This document shows positions 38,830 through 48,348 of a DNA stretch of 64,000 nucleotides, piece by piece. This stretch comes from Photobacterium sp. SKA34 (GTDB lineage Bacteria > Pseudomonadota > Gammaproteobacteria > Enterobacterales > Vibrionaceae), in contig NZ_CH724145.1 in NCBI RefSeq assembly GCF_000153325.1, forward strand, positions 1-64,000. Reading direction: 5' to 3'. A program made the position numbers and the translations under genes. Each line of letters begins with the position of its first letter. The stretch's first letter is position 1. The notes below the pieces were generated by a model. The model saw only the letters and a program-made list of their open reading frames with translations. It had not been told where the DNA came from and made no database searches.

Positions 38830-39150
38830 ATGTCGAACGACAACCCTATTCCAGTGCGGCTCAAAGAGATCCGTAAAAGAGCAAAGATCTCCCAAAAAGA
38901 ATTGGGAGTTCGTGTCGGCATCGATGAAAGTTCGGCAAGTGCGAGAATGAATCAGTACGAGAAAGGAAAGCATACGCCGGATATCAGCACATTAAAAAAG
39001 ATTGCTGACGAGCTTGGCGTACCTTTAAACTATTTTTTTTGTGAGGATGAGAGCTCAGCTGAGCTGGCTATTGCGATCTCAAAGTTATCGATAAAACAAA
39101 GAAAGCTACTACTTAAATTAATTGCTGATATCTCAAATGAGGAAACATAG
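38830..39150 (+). CDS. Xre-family helix-turn-helix regulator
   Basis: A 106-residue Cro/CI-type regulator. The HTH_3 domain covers about residues 8-66 (ISQKELGVRVGIDES, then DISTLKKIADELGVPLNYFF). A short C-terminal helical part follows. It is divergent from the winged-helix/helicase operon, with two shared palindromes in the 100-bp gap, so it probably represses both directions. Confidence 0.88.
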   Translation: MSNDNPIPVRLKEIRKRAKISQKELGVRVGIDESSASARMNQYEKGKHTPDISTLKKIADELGVPLNYFFCEDESSAELAIAISKLSIKQRKLLLKLIADISNEET

Positions 39151-39357
39151 TCCATTGATTTAAGCTTCACATCATTTGTTAGAGGACATAAAGTTTGAAC
39201 ACAAGCTAGCCATCACATGAGCTAGCTCGTTTTTGGACAATTATTGCTTAGAGTAAAAAACCTAAATATTTCATTCTTGCTTGTTACAATATGAATGGGA
39301 ATATATTAAAGCGAATAATAATGCGCTTATTTTGCATGTTTCGGGTTAACTTTCATT

Positions 39358-39531
39358 TCAATCATCCACAACTTCAATAGTTACATGCTGGGCACCAAGG
39401 TATGTGCCTTCATCTACTTCGTAGCGCAAGGTTTCATCGCAATGTGGACAATCAAAGGCTTCATTGGGTTCAATATACTCATCTTCGAGCCAATCCCAAC
39501 CAATATGTTTTTCGCAAGAGGGGCAATGCAT
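39358..39531 (-). CDS. Small zinc-ribbon protein
   Basis: A 57-residue protein with two CxxC knuckles (CPSC and CPHC) around an acidic stretch, typical of a zinc ribbon. It follows the PD-(D/E)XK-like gene closely and ends the restriction cluster. ATG 39531 is used; an upstream in-frame TTG (39555) overlapping the previous gene is possible. Function unknown. Confidence 0.65.
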   Translation of the reverse strand: MHCPSCEKHIGWDWLEDEYIEPNEAFDCPHCDETLRYEVDEGTYLGAQHVTIEVVDD

Positions 39532-39542
39532 AATAGATTTTC

Positions 39543-40469
39543 TTAATGGTTCCAATCTTTGCTGCGGACACGACCTGTTTGGTAGTAGTTTGAAACAAGA
39601 TCGATAAAGTCTTTGAAGTCAGCATTTTCTTCAACAATTCGGTTCACGGACTGCCAATCAATCTCAGGACGCTTTTTAGCAGGTAGCAGCAACTCACTTT
39701 CTGATGGGTTACTTACAGAAAGTAAAATAACCCCAATACCGTGCAAAGCGCTTAACATACGCAGTTCTTGCTCAACACGGCTATCAGCAATCGACGTTGC
39801 TACTAAGTAGCCCTCGCTAGCCCATGACGAGTTACTAACCGCTTGGAAGAAACACTTACGTACGTTGCCCATCGTTAGGGTTTTCTTAACTTCAAATGAC
39901 CACAGGCGAACGCTTTGACCGCCACCTTGAAGCACACAGCTTTTAACGTATTGATGCCATTGCTGAGCAACCGGTTCCATTGCGACAATATCGGGATGCA
40001 ACCACTGATTGCCACCGCTGCCTAAATTGTTCTTAGAACGTTTTTCATCTATCCGTAAGCAGTAAAGTTGATGCTCTGACTTTAGGTAATCCATTAAGAG
40101 CGGATATAAATCATGCTCACTCAACGTATTCTGAATAGGCGCTTCGTCTGACGGTTCTTCTTCGGGTAGAGGTTCGTCATTCGCCAACAACGAGCCATCA
40201 TCAAACCAGTACACTCTAGGGCGTGGTTTATCTTGCCATTTAATCTTATCTGTTTGATTAAGAATACTTTGTTTCTGAGAGCCGATTTCAGCGACAACTT
40301 GTGAAATGAAGTCTTGCTCTGTTTCAAACCGAGGGTTAGCTCTTTTCTCAGCATAATCTTCTGGATAACGTGTAGTGATCGCTTCAGCAATCGCTTTTGC
40401 GGTATATCGTTGATTTGGGTTATCTTGAAGGAATAATGCTATCTTCTTTGATTGCGATAATTTACTCAT
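39543..40469 (-). CDS. PD-(D/E)XK-like protein with N-terminal HTH (COG2958-like)
   Basis: A 308-residue protein resembling the COG2958 group often found with type I restriction genes. Residues about 1-90 look like a HARE/winged-helix module (SKKIALFLQDNPNQRYTAKAIAEAI). The C-terminal half has HPDIVAM, then FEVKK about 35 residues on, matching the D...ExK core of restriction-like nucleases. It is 11 bp from the YgjP-like gene. It could be a modified-DNA or accessory nuclease; activity is not shown. Confidence 0.7.
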   Translation of the reverse strand: MSKLSQSKKIALFLQDNPNQRYTAKAIAEAITTRYPEDYAEKRANPRFETEQDFISQVVAEIGSQKQSILNQTDKIKWQDKPRPRVYWFDDGSLLANDEPLPEEEPSDEAPIQNTLSEHDLYPLLMDYLKSEHQLYCLRIDEKRSKNNLGSGGNQWLHPDIVAMEPVAQQWHQYVKSCVLQGGGQSVRLWSFEVKKTLTMGNVRKCFFQAVSNSSWASEGYLVATSIADSRVEQELRMLSALHGIGVILLSVSNPSESELLLPAKKRPEIDWQSVNRIVEENADFKDFIDLVSNYYQTGRVRSKDWNH

Positions 40470-40480
40470 TGTTGTTCTTC

Positions 40481-41257
40481 TTACTCATTCAAATACAACT
40501 CTGCCATACCATCTAGCTTGCTTTTCACTTCTTTCCAGTTGGGCATCACACTGGTTAATAAGCGCCAGAAACGCTCGCTGTGGTTGTATTCTGCGATGTG
40601 GCAAAGCTCATGCAAAATCACGTAATCAATGCACTCTTTAGGGGCTTTGATCAAGTGAGGGTTAAGCATCAACGTACCTTTGGCTGAACAGCTTCCCCAT
40701 TGTTTTTGCATCGGCATAATGCGAAATGACGGGATGCCTTCTACCCACGTTGCTTGTGGCAAAAGCTCAGCCAAACGTTCGTGGAATACGCGCTCAGCTC
40801 GCACACCATACCAACCAGATACCAGTGCTTTAACGAGCTTGGACTTATCATCATCAAAGCGATTAAGTGTGACTAGCAGCTTGCCTCGTTCCATCTTCAC
40901 ATTGGAAATGGCATCTCTGTCTTCAACCACCTTTAACACATAGCGACGGCCTAGATAGAATTGCATCTCACCACTCACGTAGTGCTTGGTTTGTACATAT
41001 TCTAAATGGCTTCGAAACTCCGTCAGGGCATTCCAAATCCATCTAGCTTGGTGCATAACCGCTTCATGGATTGCTGATTTTTCAGCATCTTGAGGCGCAG
41101 TCACAGCGACTCGACAATCTGGATGCACTCGGATGGTGATTTTCTTTTTCTTGCCTTCAGTAAATGCTTTGCGGATCACCTCGTAGGTAACAGCTTCATC
41201 ACCATAGATGAAGCTGTATTCCTCGATATTGCCTTCTTTAGGATTAAAAGAAGCCAT
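40481..41257 (-). CDS. YgjP-like metallopeptidase
   Basis: A 258-residue protein of the YgjP (DUF45, M48-like) family. The zinc motif HELCHIAEYNHSERFW (HExxH with a third His) is near residues 214-229, and the KQWGSCSAKGTLMLNP stretch before it is diagnostic. Members commonly accompany HsdR. It starts 2 bases after the hsdR stop, so it is cotranslated. Whether it cuts a protein of the restriction system is unknown. Confidence 0.88.
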   Translation of the reverse strand: MASFNPKEGNIEEYSFIYGDEAVTYEVIRKAFTEGKKKKITIRVHPDCRVAVTAPQDAEKSAIHEAVMHQARWIWNALTEFRSHLEYVQTKHYVSGEMQFYLGRRYVLKVVEDRDAISNVKMERGKLLVTLNRFDDDKSKLVKALVSGWYGVRAERVFHERLAELLPQATWVEGIPSFRIMPMQKQWGSCSAKGTLMLNPHLIKAPKECIDYVILHELCHIAEYNHSERFWRLLTSVMPNWKEVKSKLDGMAELYLNE

Positions 41258-41259
41258 AC

Positions 41260-44200
41260 TTAATGACCTGACAAGCCAAGGCGGGTGATTTGAATGACAT
41301 CCGTAATAATGGATTGTGCTTTATCGATACCCACATCGGCGAACAGCAGTGGCAATAGCCCTAAACGGATCTGGTTTTCAATCTCCGATGGGTTAATTGA
41401 AAACTCGGCAACCGCTTTACGGACAATGCCATCAATGTCTAACGCATACTGAAAGTATTGCTCCTCGGTTAGAGGTAACGGCTCTCCCCCATTTTCTTTT
41501 AGCAACCCATGTTTTAAGAACAGACCAAAGTAGGCTTGAACATGACGTTTGATTTTAGGATCAAGTTCTGCAAAGCGATCGGTCGGCATTCCAGCTACCT
41601 CACGATCTTTAACCTGCTGCTCGAAATCTGCAAACAGAAGGTACTGTTTTACAGGGCTGTCAAACATCTCCTTGGTTTTCTCGATGGCTTGCTTTAACAA
41701 GTTTGAGAAATACTCTTGCGCATACGGATCGTCTGCCAGATCTTGCTCAATCATCTTGGTTACACGACCTGTGATGACATCCTTTTTGTTATTGGCTTCA
41801 TCATCGGTCATTTGCTCTGGTTTGGCATCTTTACCCATATTGCCAACCAGATAAGCGCCTTCTGGCTCTTCAATCGACACGCCTGCAATGTGCTTGTCTA
41901 ACATGGCGCGAATATTTTCCGAATACTCATCGTAGTCCACGGTTTCTTCTGCATCTGCGCGTACTTGTTGACGCAGTTGGCTCATGGATTTCAGCGTGCT
42001 CTTGTATAAATCTCGCTTATTGTCGAAACTCTTATCTTCAAAGTAAGTCGCTGATTGAAGAGCTACTTTTAGGCAGTTAGCAAACGCGGTCAGCGCATCA
42101 TAAAAATCATTACGCAGCTTTAAGTTGGTATCAGTTAGCTGACCATTAATATTTTCAATTTTTGGTGCTAATACCTGACGCAGTGCTTGACCATCTTGCT
42201 TGTTCTTCACTCCAGAAAAAATTGCCCACAGGTCATCATACAAACCTGGTAACCTCTTGTACTCAGTATCCATGCGGTTATATAAACCTTTAAGATCATC
42301 GATATCAAAGCCACCTTGGGTACGCTCAGCTAAATCTTGGTATTTCTCAATAGTGGTATCCAATTCACGTAAGATGCCACGGTAATCAATCAAATAACCA
42401 AATTGCTTTTTCGCATGTAAGCGGTTAACACGCGCAATCGCTTGGATCAGGTTGTGCTGTTTTAACGGTTTATCAATGTATAACACCGTGTTTTTAGGCT
42501 CATCAAAGCCTGTTAATAGCTTATCGACCACGATCATAATGTCGGGGCCTTCATCCTTTTCAAATTCTGCAATGATGTGCTTGGTGTAGGCTTTTTCATC
42601 GCTCCAGCCTTTTTGTGCGACGTTTTCTTTCCACCAATTTTGTACCAGATCGGTGCTTTCACTATCGACGTTATCGTGTCCCTCACGGGTATCAGGTGGT
42701 GACATCGCAACCACTGAAGTGACTTTACCGATTTGATCAAGAAGCTTCTTATAGCGGATCGCTGAGGCTTTAGAATCACACGCCAGTTGTCCTTTTAAAC
42801 CTTGCTGCTTAAAGTTTTGGAAGTGACCAGAAATATCGTGAGCGATTAGCTCTAATCGCCCTTCGGTTTGATAGATCTGACCTTTTTGCGCAAACTTGCG
42901 TTTTAAGTCAGCACGTTGCTTTTCCGATAGCGAATCAGTAATGCGATCAAACCAAGCATCAATGGCTTTGTCGTTGGTGCTCAGATCGGGAATACGTTCT
43001 TCATAAAGCAAAGGGGTGACGGTGCCATCTTCGACGGCTTGCTGCATGGTGTAAGAGTGAATGATCTTACCGAACTTGTTCTCGGTTTTATCGTCTTGCA
43101 GCAGAGGTGTACCTGTGAAACCGATGTAAGCCGCTTTTGGCAAGGCTTGCTGCATTCGGATGTTGTTCTCACCGTTTTGGCTACGGTGTCCCTCATCCAC
43201 TAATACGATAATGTCTGGGCTATCGTTGTAGCACTCAGGTAGGTTAATCGCTGTACCAAACTTGTTGATGATTGAGAAGATGATACGTTCATTACCTTTA
43301 CCGATTTGCTCAGCAAGGCGTTTGCCTGTGGTTGCCATCGCCTCTTTTTTGTCTTTATCTGACAGTGCGCCACCTGATGCAAAGGTGCGAGCAAGTTGGT
43401 CTTCTAAATCCACACGGTCGGTCACAACCACAACGCGGCATTTCGCTAACTCTTTTAACCAAATCAGTGCTTTTGACAAAAACACCATCGTAAAAGACTT
43501 ACCCGAACCTGTGGTATGCCAAATCACACCACCATTACGTGCACCTTTGTCGTCAAAAGAGGTGATGCGTTCCACTAAGGCTTTAATGCCAAACACTTGC
43601 TGATAACGCGCAACAATCTTACCCGCTTTTTTATCAAATAGGGTAAATAAACGGGTTAGTTCTAGCAGGCGGTCATGGCGCAGCAGGGATACTAACAAGC
43701 GATCTTGATCTGTCACCACCAAATCACCACCTGCAATCAGTGATAGATATTCATCTTTGATCGCTGACGTGCGATGGCTGAAAATCGCATTCAGTTGCGC
43801 GTCATTCAGTGGCGTGTTCTTAAGGCGTTCAAAGGTGCTTTCGGTGATTTCTTCTTCTTTCCATTTCGCCCAGAACTTCTCAGGTGTGCCGCACGTACCG
43901 TATAAACCATCATGCCCATTGATAGACAATAACAGTTGGCTATAAGCAAAAAGATGAGGGATTTCATCTACTTTTTGGTTGCGGATGTTTTGCGAAATAC
44001 CTTCGGTGATGGTGGGTTTGCCATTGATGCTGCTATCAGGGCGTTTTGCTTCTATCACTACCCAAGGCAAGCCATTAACGAAACAGACCACGTCAGGAAT
44101 GCGTTTACCTGTACCACGGGCGTTATCAACTTCCATCTCTTCGGTGAAATGGAATTGGTTGTTTTCAGGTATGTCCCAATCAATGATGTGAATGGTTGGG

Positions 44201-44574
44201 TTGGCTTTTTTACCATCGACAAACTCAGTGACGCCAATTCCGTAGGTTAACGCATTATAGAGTTTTTCATTGGCGGCTTTTAGCCCTTCATTCATGGCAG
44301 GGTTAGCCAGCTCTTGTACGATTTTATCAATCGCGGCTTCTGATAAATGGCGCTCTTTTCCCATGAAAGAATAGGTTTTAAAGCTCAGAACCTTGCGTAA
44401 GATTTGCGGCAAGATCACCGTGGTTTTGTTGCCACGCATTGCCATGCATTCACTCGGCGGGATGAATTGGTAGCCAAGGTTAGTAAGCAAAGTTAGTGCA
44501 GGGATTTTTGCGCTTTGTTCTTCTTTGAAATTCGGTGCGTGATGTTTAGGTTTACTAGGAGATAATGGTTCCAT
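41260..44574 (-). CDS. hsdR: Type I restriction enzyme subunit R
   Basis: A 1104-residue motor and nuclease subunit. The N-terminal nuclease domain has PDVVCF and VVIEAKRP (D...ExK, near 161-178). The translocase follows, with Walker A TTGSGKSFTM (near 355), DEGHRSQ (near 461), GFTGTPL and AIARVNRLH (motif VI). The C-terminal about 250 residues are helical and should bind the methylase core. It is an operon with hsdM and hsdS upstream and YgjP downstream. The frame is intact, so restriction may be active. Confidence 0.95.
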   Translation of the reverse strand: MEPLSPSKPKHHAPNFKEEQSAKIPALTLLTNLGYQFIPPSECMAMRGNKTTVILPQILRKVLSFKTYSFMGKERHLSEAAIDKIVQELANPAMNEGLKAANEKLYNALTYGIGVTEFVDGKKANPTIHIIDWDIPENNQFHFTEEMEVDNARGTGKRIPDVVCFVNGLPWVVIEAKRPDSSINGKPTITEGISQNIRNQKVDEIPHLFAYSQLLLSINGHDGLYGTCGTPEKFWAKWKEEEITESTFERLKNTPLNDAQLNAIFSHRTSAIKDEYLSLIAGGDLVVTDQDRLLVSLLRHDRLLELTRLFTLFDKKAGKIVARYQQVFGIKALVERITSFDDKGARNGGVIWHTTGSGKSFTMVFLSKALIWLKELAKCRVVVVTDRVDLEDQLARTFASGGALSDKDKKEAMATTGKRLAEQIGKGNERIIFSIINKFGTAINLPECYNDSPDIIVLVDEGHRSQNGENNIRMQQALPKAAYIGFTGTPLLQDDKTENKFGKIIHSYTMQQAVEDGTVTPLLYEERIPDLSTNDKAIDAWFDRITDSLSEKQRADLKRKFAQKGQIYQTEGRLELIAHDISGHFQNFKQQGLKGQLACDSKASAIRYKKLLDQIGKVTSVVAMSPPDTREGHDNVDSESTDLVQNWWKENVAQKGWSDEKAYTKHIIAEFEKDEGPDIMIVVDKLLTGFDEPKNTVLYIDKPLKQHNLIQAIARVNRLHAKKQFGYLIDYRGILRELDTTIEKYQDLAERTQGGFDIDDLKGLYNRMDTEYKRLPGLYDDLWAIFSGVKNKQDGQALRQVLAPKIENINGQLTDTNLKLRNDFYDALTAFANCLKVALQSATYFEDKSFDNKRDLYKSTLKSMSQLRQQVRADAEETVDYDEYSENIRAMLDKHIAGVSIEEPEGAYLVGNMGKDAKPEQMTDDEANNKKDVITGRVTKMIEQDLADDPYAQEYFSNLLKQAIEKTKEMFDSPVKQYLLFADFEQQVKDREVAGMPTDRFAELDPKIKRHVQAYFGLFLKHGLLKENGGEPLPLTEEQYFQYALDIDGIVRKAVAEFSINPSEIENQIRLGLLPLLFADVGIDKAQSIITDVIQITRLGLSGH

Positions 44575-44606
44575 ACTTAGCCTATGACATTGTTCTTATT
44601 GTTTAT

Positions 44607-44629
44607 CAGGGCTTGTAAAACAAGCCCTG
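44607..44629 (-). terminator. Hairpin between hsdS and hsdR
   Basis: A 10-bp stem CAGGGCTTGT (44607-44616) / ACAAGCCCTG (44620-44629) in the 80-bp gap. No T-run follows on the minus strand. It may reduce hsdR expression relative to hsdM/hsdS, which would suit a restriction system. Confidence 0.45.
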
Positions 44630-44654
44630 TATTGGTTGTCAAAAGATGCACTTG

Positions 44655-45863
44655 TTATGCGACTTCGGTTTGAGCAACCTTCACGCGACGCTTACCCGTT
44701 AACAACTGCTGCATTAATGCCTTTTTCTCTTGTTTCAAATGCGCAAGCTTAGCTTCTAACAACTCGATTTCTTTGTCGGCGGCGGTTAGAACTGAGGCGA
44801 TTTTTTGTTGCTCATTTAATGCAGGCAAAATAAATGGAAAATTGCATAAAGCATCAAACCCAACCGATTCTCTAACAGAACCCTGTGTACTATTTTTTAT
44901 TCTTTGTTTTGCCTCATGCGAGTCCATCCAATAGCTCAAGTAATCTCTTTGAAGTTTTGAGTCATTTGTACTGAATACAACATACATAGGACTCAGAACT
45001 CCCTCACTAAACTGATTCAAACAGGCAAAGGATCCAACGTTTAAACGTGAAGGGTTGTAGCCAAATTGACCTTGTTTCACAATTTTGTAATTGCTGATAT
45101 TTTCACTCGCTACTCGCTTAGAAAATTGGTCTTCGGGTAAAACAAAACCACTATGATTCGTAACACTTAAAACACGAGTAATTTTGTTATCTTTATTGCG
45201 AGATTTTTCTTCGATTAGTAGCGACTTTAAATGTGTACGCTCCCAATTCTCCTCAAATGCTTTACCCGTTTCAGGGTCAACCAAACGCTTTTTACCCGTC
45301 AACAACTGTTGCATTAAGGCTTTTTTCTGCTGCTTGCTGGCATCAATCAACTTTTCAGTGGATGCAATACCGCGATCCCATGTAGAAAGGATTTTGGCAA
45401 TTTTGCGTTGTTCTGGGAGTGGAGGGAGAACAATAGATAACGAATTCAAGTCAGAACGGTTGATCTTAGGCATTCCCGTTCTCATTGACATTGCAATAGC
45501 TATACGATTGAAATATGGGCCCAACATGTAATGATAAAGATAATTAATATCTAAATTATCCTCACTCCATATTGGGTACATGTCTGCACTACAAACACCT
45601 TTAAAATCTGGTCTACAAACTTTATTTAAATTTGGACGAATTTTTGAATATACAATCGAGTTTTCATCAAATTCATATTTTCCCGAAATTAGCCCTAAAG
45701 CAGAACAAGATTTCAGCTTGGTTATTTGACCTGTATTAGAAACAACATTTTCAGGACCAATATGTGTCATTGACGAATAAGGTTCAACTTTAGGATCTAC
45801 TTGACCATTACCTATCTTGGTAATCTTTCCAAATGTAGTTTTAACCCACCCATTAGGCACCAT
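44655..45863 (-). CDS. hsdS: Type I restriction specificity subunit S
   Basis: A 402-residue subunit that sets the DNA target. Two target-recognition domains (about 1-150 and 205-350) are each followed by a conserved helical spacer. The spacers share the near-identical ending KKALMQQLLTGK, also visible as a DNA repeat (45292-45330 and 44692-44730). GGAGCTAGGTT precedes ATG 45863, and it overlaps hsdM by 11 bases. The target sequence cannot be read from the protein. Confidence 0.94.
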   Translation of the reverse strand: MVPNGWVKTTFGKITKIGNGQVDPKVEPYSSMTHIGPENVVSNTGQITKLKSCSALGLISGKYEFDENSIVYSKIRPNLNKVCRPDFKGVCSADMYPIWSEDNLDINYLYHYMLGPYFNRIAIAMSMRTGMPKINRSDLNSLSIVLPPLPEQRKIAKILSTWDRGIASTEKLIDASKQQKKALMQQLLTGKKRLVDPETGKAFEENWERTHLKSLLIEEKSRNKDNKITRVLSVTNHSGFVLPEDQFSKRVASENISNYKIVKQGQFGYNPSRLNVGSFACLNQFSEGVLSPMYVVFSTNDSKLQRDYLSYWMDSHEAKQRIKNSTQGSVRESVGFDALCNFPFILPALNEQQKIASVLTAADKEIELLEAKLAHLKQEKKALMQQLLTGKRRVKVAQTEVA

Positions 45864-47385
45864 AACCTAGCTCCTCTAGGTAGCCTGCCATTTCTGCATC
45901 TAGATCGGCTAATTCAGTTTTTAGCGCCAAACGCTCACTGCGTACTGCCATCAAATCGATTTCCGCTTCTTCTTCAAACGTATCCACGTAGCGAGGAATG
46001 TTCAGGTTGTAGTCGTTCTCGGCAATCTCTTCTAATGTCGCTAGGTAAGCGTACTTATCCACGTTTTTACGGGCTTTGTAGGTATCAACAATCTTTTGAA
46101 TGTTATCGCTCGTTAATGCGTTCTGGTTTTTGCCCGATTTGAACTCACGCGAGGCATCAATAAACAGTACCTTGTTGTCTGTTTTGTGCTTTTTGAACAA
46201 CAGAATAGCGGCTGGAATGCCTGTACCAAAGAATAGTTTTTCAGGTAAGCCAATCACGGTATCTAATAGGTTTTCATCAATTAGTTGTTTACGTATTTTA
46301 CCTTCAGAAGATGCGCGAAATAACACACCATGAGGCACAACCACGCCCATACGACCCGTCTCTGGTTTTAGGGTTTCAATCATGTGCGAGATGAAAGCGT
46401 AGTCGCCTTTGGTTTTTGGTGGTATACCACGGCGGAAACGACCAAAGTGATCGCTTTCTGCGTCTTCATGGCCCCACTTATCTAATGAGAATGGTGGGTT
46501 TGCGGTTACTACGTCAAAGTGCAGTAAGCCACCGTTGGCATCTTGCAGCTTAGGGTTACGTATGGTGTCGCCCCATTCAATGCGGTGGTTATCTTCGCCA
46601 TGCAGAAACATGTTCATTTTAGCCAGTGACCACGTTGAGCCAATCGCTTCTTGACCAAACAAGGCGTATTGCTTAGAGCCGCCAAAGTTCTTTTGAATTT
46701 GCTTACCACATTTCATCAATAGCGAGCCTGAACCACAAGCTGGATCACAGATCTCATCGCCTTGTTGTGGCTCTAGGATGATAGAAAGCAGATCCGATAC
46801 CTCTGGCGGGGTATAGAATTCACCTGCCGATTTACCACTGCTTGCCGCAAAGTGTTTGATTAAAAACTCATACGCATTACCGATAACATCTAATGAACCG
46901 ACACGGCTAGGGCGTAGATTTAGGGTTGGTTTACCAAAGTCTTCTAGTAGGTGACGCAGAATGTCGTTCTTTTGCTTTTCATCACCCAGTTTATCGGTGT
47001 TGAAACTAATGTCTTGGAACACGCCTTTTAGCTTGGTGCCGTTTTCTTCTTCAATCGCATGTAAGGCTTGGTCGATACGAGAGCCATTACCTGCTTCAAA
47101 ACGGTGCTCATACAGATCCCAAAATGTTGAGCCTGTTGGAATTTTGAATGATTGGCTCGCCAGCATGGCTTCAATCATGGCTTGATTGTCACCAAACTGC
47201 GCTGTTAGCTCTTCGACTTTGTCTTGGCGCACATCAGAGATGTACTTCAAGAACAGCATAGTAAGCACGAAGTCTTTGTAGATTGATGGGTCGACCGTAC
47301 CACGGAAGGTGTCACAGGCACTCCATACCGTTTTATTGATTTCGTCTTGGTTGATTAGAGCTATCTCATTAATAGACTGGGGCAT
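45853..47385 (-). CDS. hsdM: Type I restriction DNA methyltransferase HsdM
   Basis: A 510-residue N6-adenine methyltransferase. The helical N-terminal domain includes TVWSACDTFRGTVDPSIYKD. SAM motif I is DPACGSGSLLMK (near 219-230) and the catalytic motif NPPF is near 298. ATG 47385 is chosen because a GAG-type ribosome-binding site precedes it and it lies after the upstream stop; the frame extends to a TTG at 47418 with less support. It methylates host DNA and, with HsdS, forms the core of the enzyme. Confidence 0.95.
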   Translation of the reverse strand: MPQSINEIALINQDEINKTVWSACDTFRGTVDPSIYKDFVLTMLFLKYISDVRQDKVEELTAQFGDNQAMIEAMLASQSFKIPTGSTFWDLYEHRFEAGNGSRIDQALHAIEEENGTKLKGVFQDISFNTDKLGDEKQKNDILRHLLEDFGKPTLNLRPSRVGSLDVIGNAYEFLIKHFAASSGKSAGEFYTPPEVSDLLSIILEPQQGDEICDPACGSGSLLMKCGKQIQKNFGGSKQYALFGQEAIGSTWSLAKMNMFLHGEDNHRIEWGDTIRNPKLQDANGGLLHFDVVTANPPFSLDKWGHEDAESDHFGRFRRGIPPKTKGDYAFISHMIETLKPETGRMGVVVPHGVLFRASSEGKIRKQLIDENLLDTVIGLPEKLFFGTGIPAAILLFKKHKTDNKVLFIDASREFKSGKNQNALTSDNIQKIVDTYKARKNVDKYAYLATLEEIAENDYNLNIPRYVDTFEEEAEIDLMAVRSERLALKTELADLDAEMAGYLEELGYGA

Positions 47386-47404
47386 TAAGTTATCTCGAAT
47401 AGTG

Positions 47405-48346
47405 TTAAATTTTTTCAATTAACGATGCTGCAATGCGTTTAAATGAGGCAAAGCATGTATCAAAATCATGGGGTTGTTGGTTAAAAACCATCGGAGTGAC
47501 AAAAGCTTCAAAGCGTTGGCGATAAAGTGGATTAGCTTCTAATTCTAATAAGCCACTTTGTAGCTCTTTAGATGGATTATTTACAAATTCATCATGTTGA
47601 TTACCAAAGCGAGTGATATCTTCTTGTAATACTGCGTTAAATAGCAGTGATAGTGATTCAATATCAATTTGTTGTGTTGCGTCTATGCAGTAAACATCGT
47701 AGATATGACGCACTAAGGTTTGATCGTCTTTACGATTTTCATCACGCTTAGCCAGCATGGTACGACGAAGCATTGAAATGATCTTTTCAGCTAAGGTGGC
47801 GTGAACAGATACACAAGCAAAGGCTTTAACTTCTTTTTTAGTTCGGTAAAGTTCCGCTACTAAGGATTGTATGCTTCGCTGCTCTGTTTCTTGTAATGGA
47901 ATGGTTTCCATCAATTCAAGTTTGATAATGGGGCGTAAACAAGGTGCCTGACTAAACTGTTGTGGATATTTTAAGTCATATTCCACATAGCGGTATTCGT
48001 CCCATGCTTGTTTGTCTTCAATCGAAAAGGTATTTGATTCTTCAATCGCTTTTTCAAGAGTCTCAAGCAATGATTTACGAACGGTTTTTTTCTTACTTCT
48101 GCTTAATGTATGAAAGTCGGCATTAGGGATCAGCTTGATATCGACATCTTCAGACATACGCATGATCTTCACATTGGATTTTGCCAATGCAGTACCGCCA
48201 GAAAAGACCAGTTGATGAGAATCTATAGTGAGTTTTTCAAGTTGCGCTAACAGTGCCACAACCCAATAATCTTTTTCAATGATGGCGGGGTTTCCAAGCA
48301 CTAAAGCATCGGAAACCTCAAGAAACTGCTGTTTCAGTTTATTCAT
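47405..48346 (-). CDS. AbiEii-type nucleotidyltransferase toxin
   Basis: A 313-residue protein of the AbiEii/MenT nucleotidyltransferase family. The signature GGTALAKS, then RMSEDVDIKL (GS...DxD, near 50-73) is clear, with a helical C-terminal region. Related toxins modify tRNA or otherwise block growth. It lies 2 bp after its likely antitoxin and 19 bp before hsdM, so it sits at the head of the restriction operon. Confidence 0.88.
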   Translation of the reverse strand: MNKLKQQFLEVSDALVLGNPAIIEKDYWVVALLAQLEKLTIDSHQLVFSGGTALAKSNVKIMRMSEDVDIKLIPNADFHTLSRSKKKTVRKSLLETLEKAIEESNTFSIEDKQAWDEYRYVEYDLKYPQQFSQAPCLRPIIKLELMETIPLQETEQRSIQSLVAELYRTKKEVKAFACVSVHATLAEKIISMLRRTMLAKRDENRKDDQTLVRHIYDVYCIDATQQIDIESLSLLFNAVLQEDITRFGNQHDEFVNNPSKELQSGLLELEANPLYRQRFEAFVTPMVFNQQPHDFDTCFASFKRIAASLIEKI

Positions 48347-48348
48347 GA

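Noticed and set aside
44655..45863. Invertible hsdS switch driven by the serine recombinase.
   Set aside because: Only one hsdS gene is present, with no partial second copy or inverted target-recognition cassette nearby.
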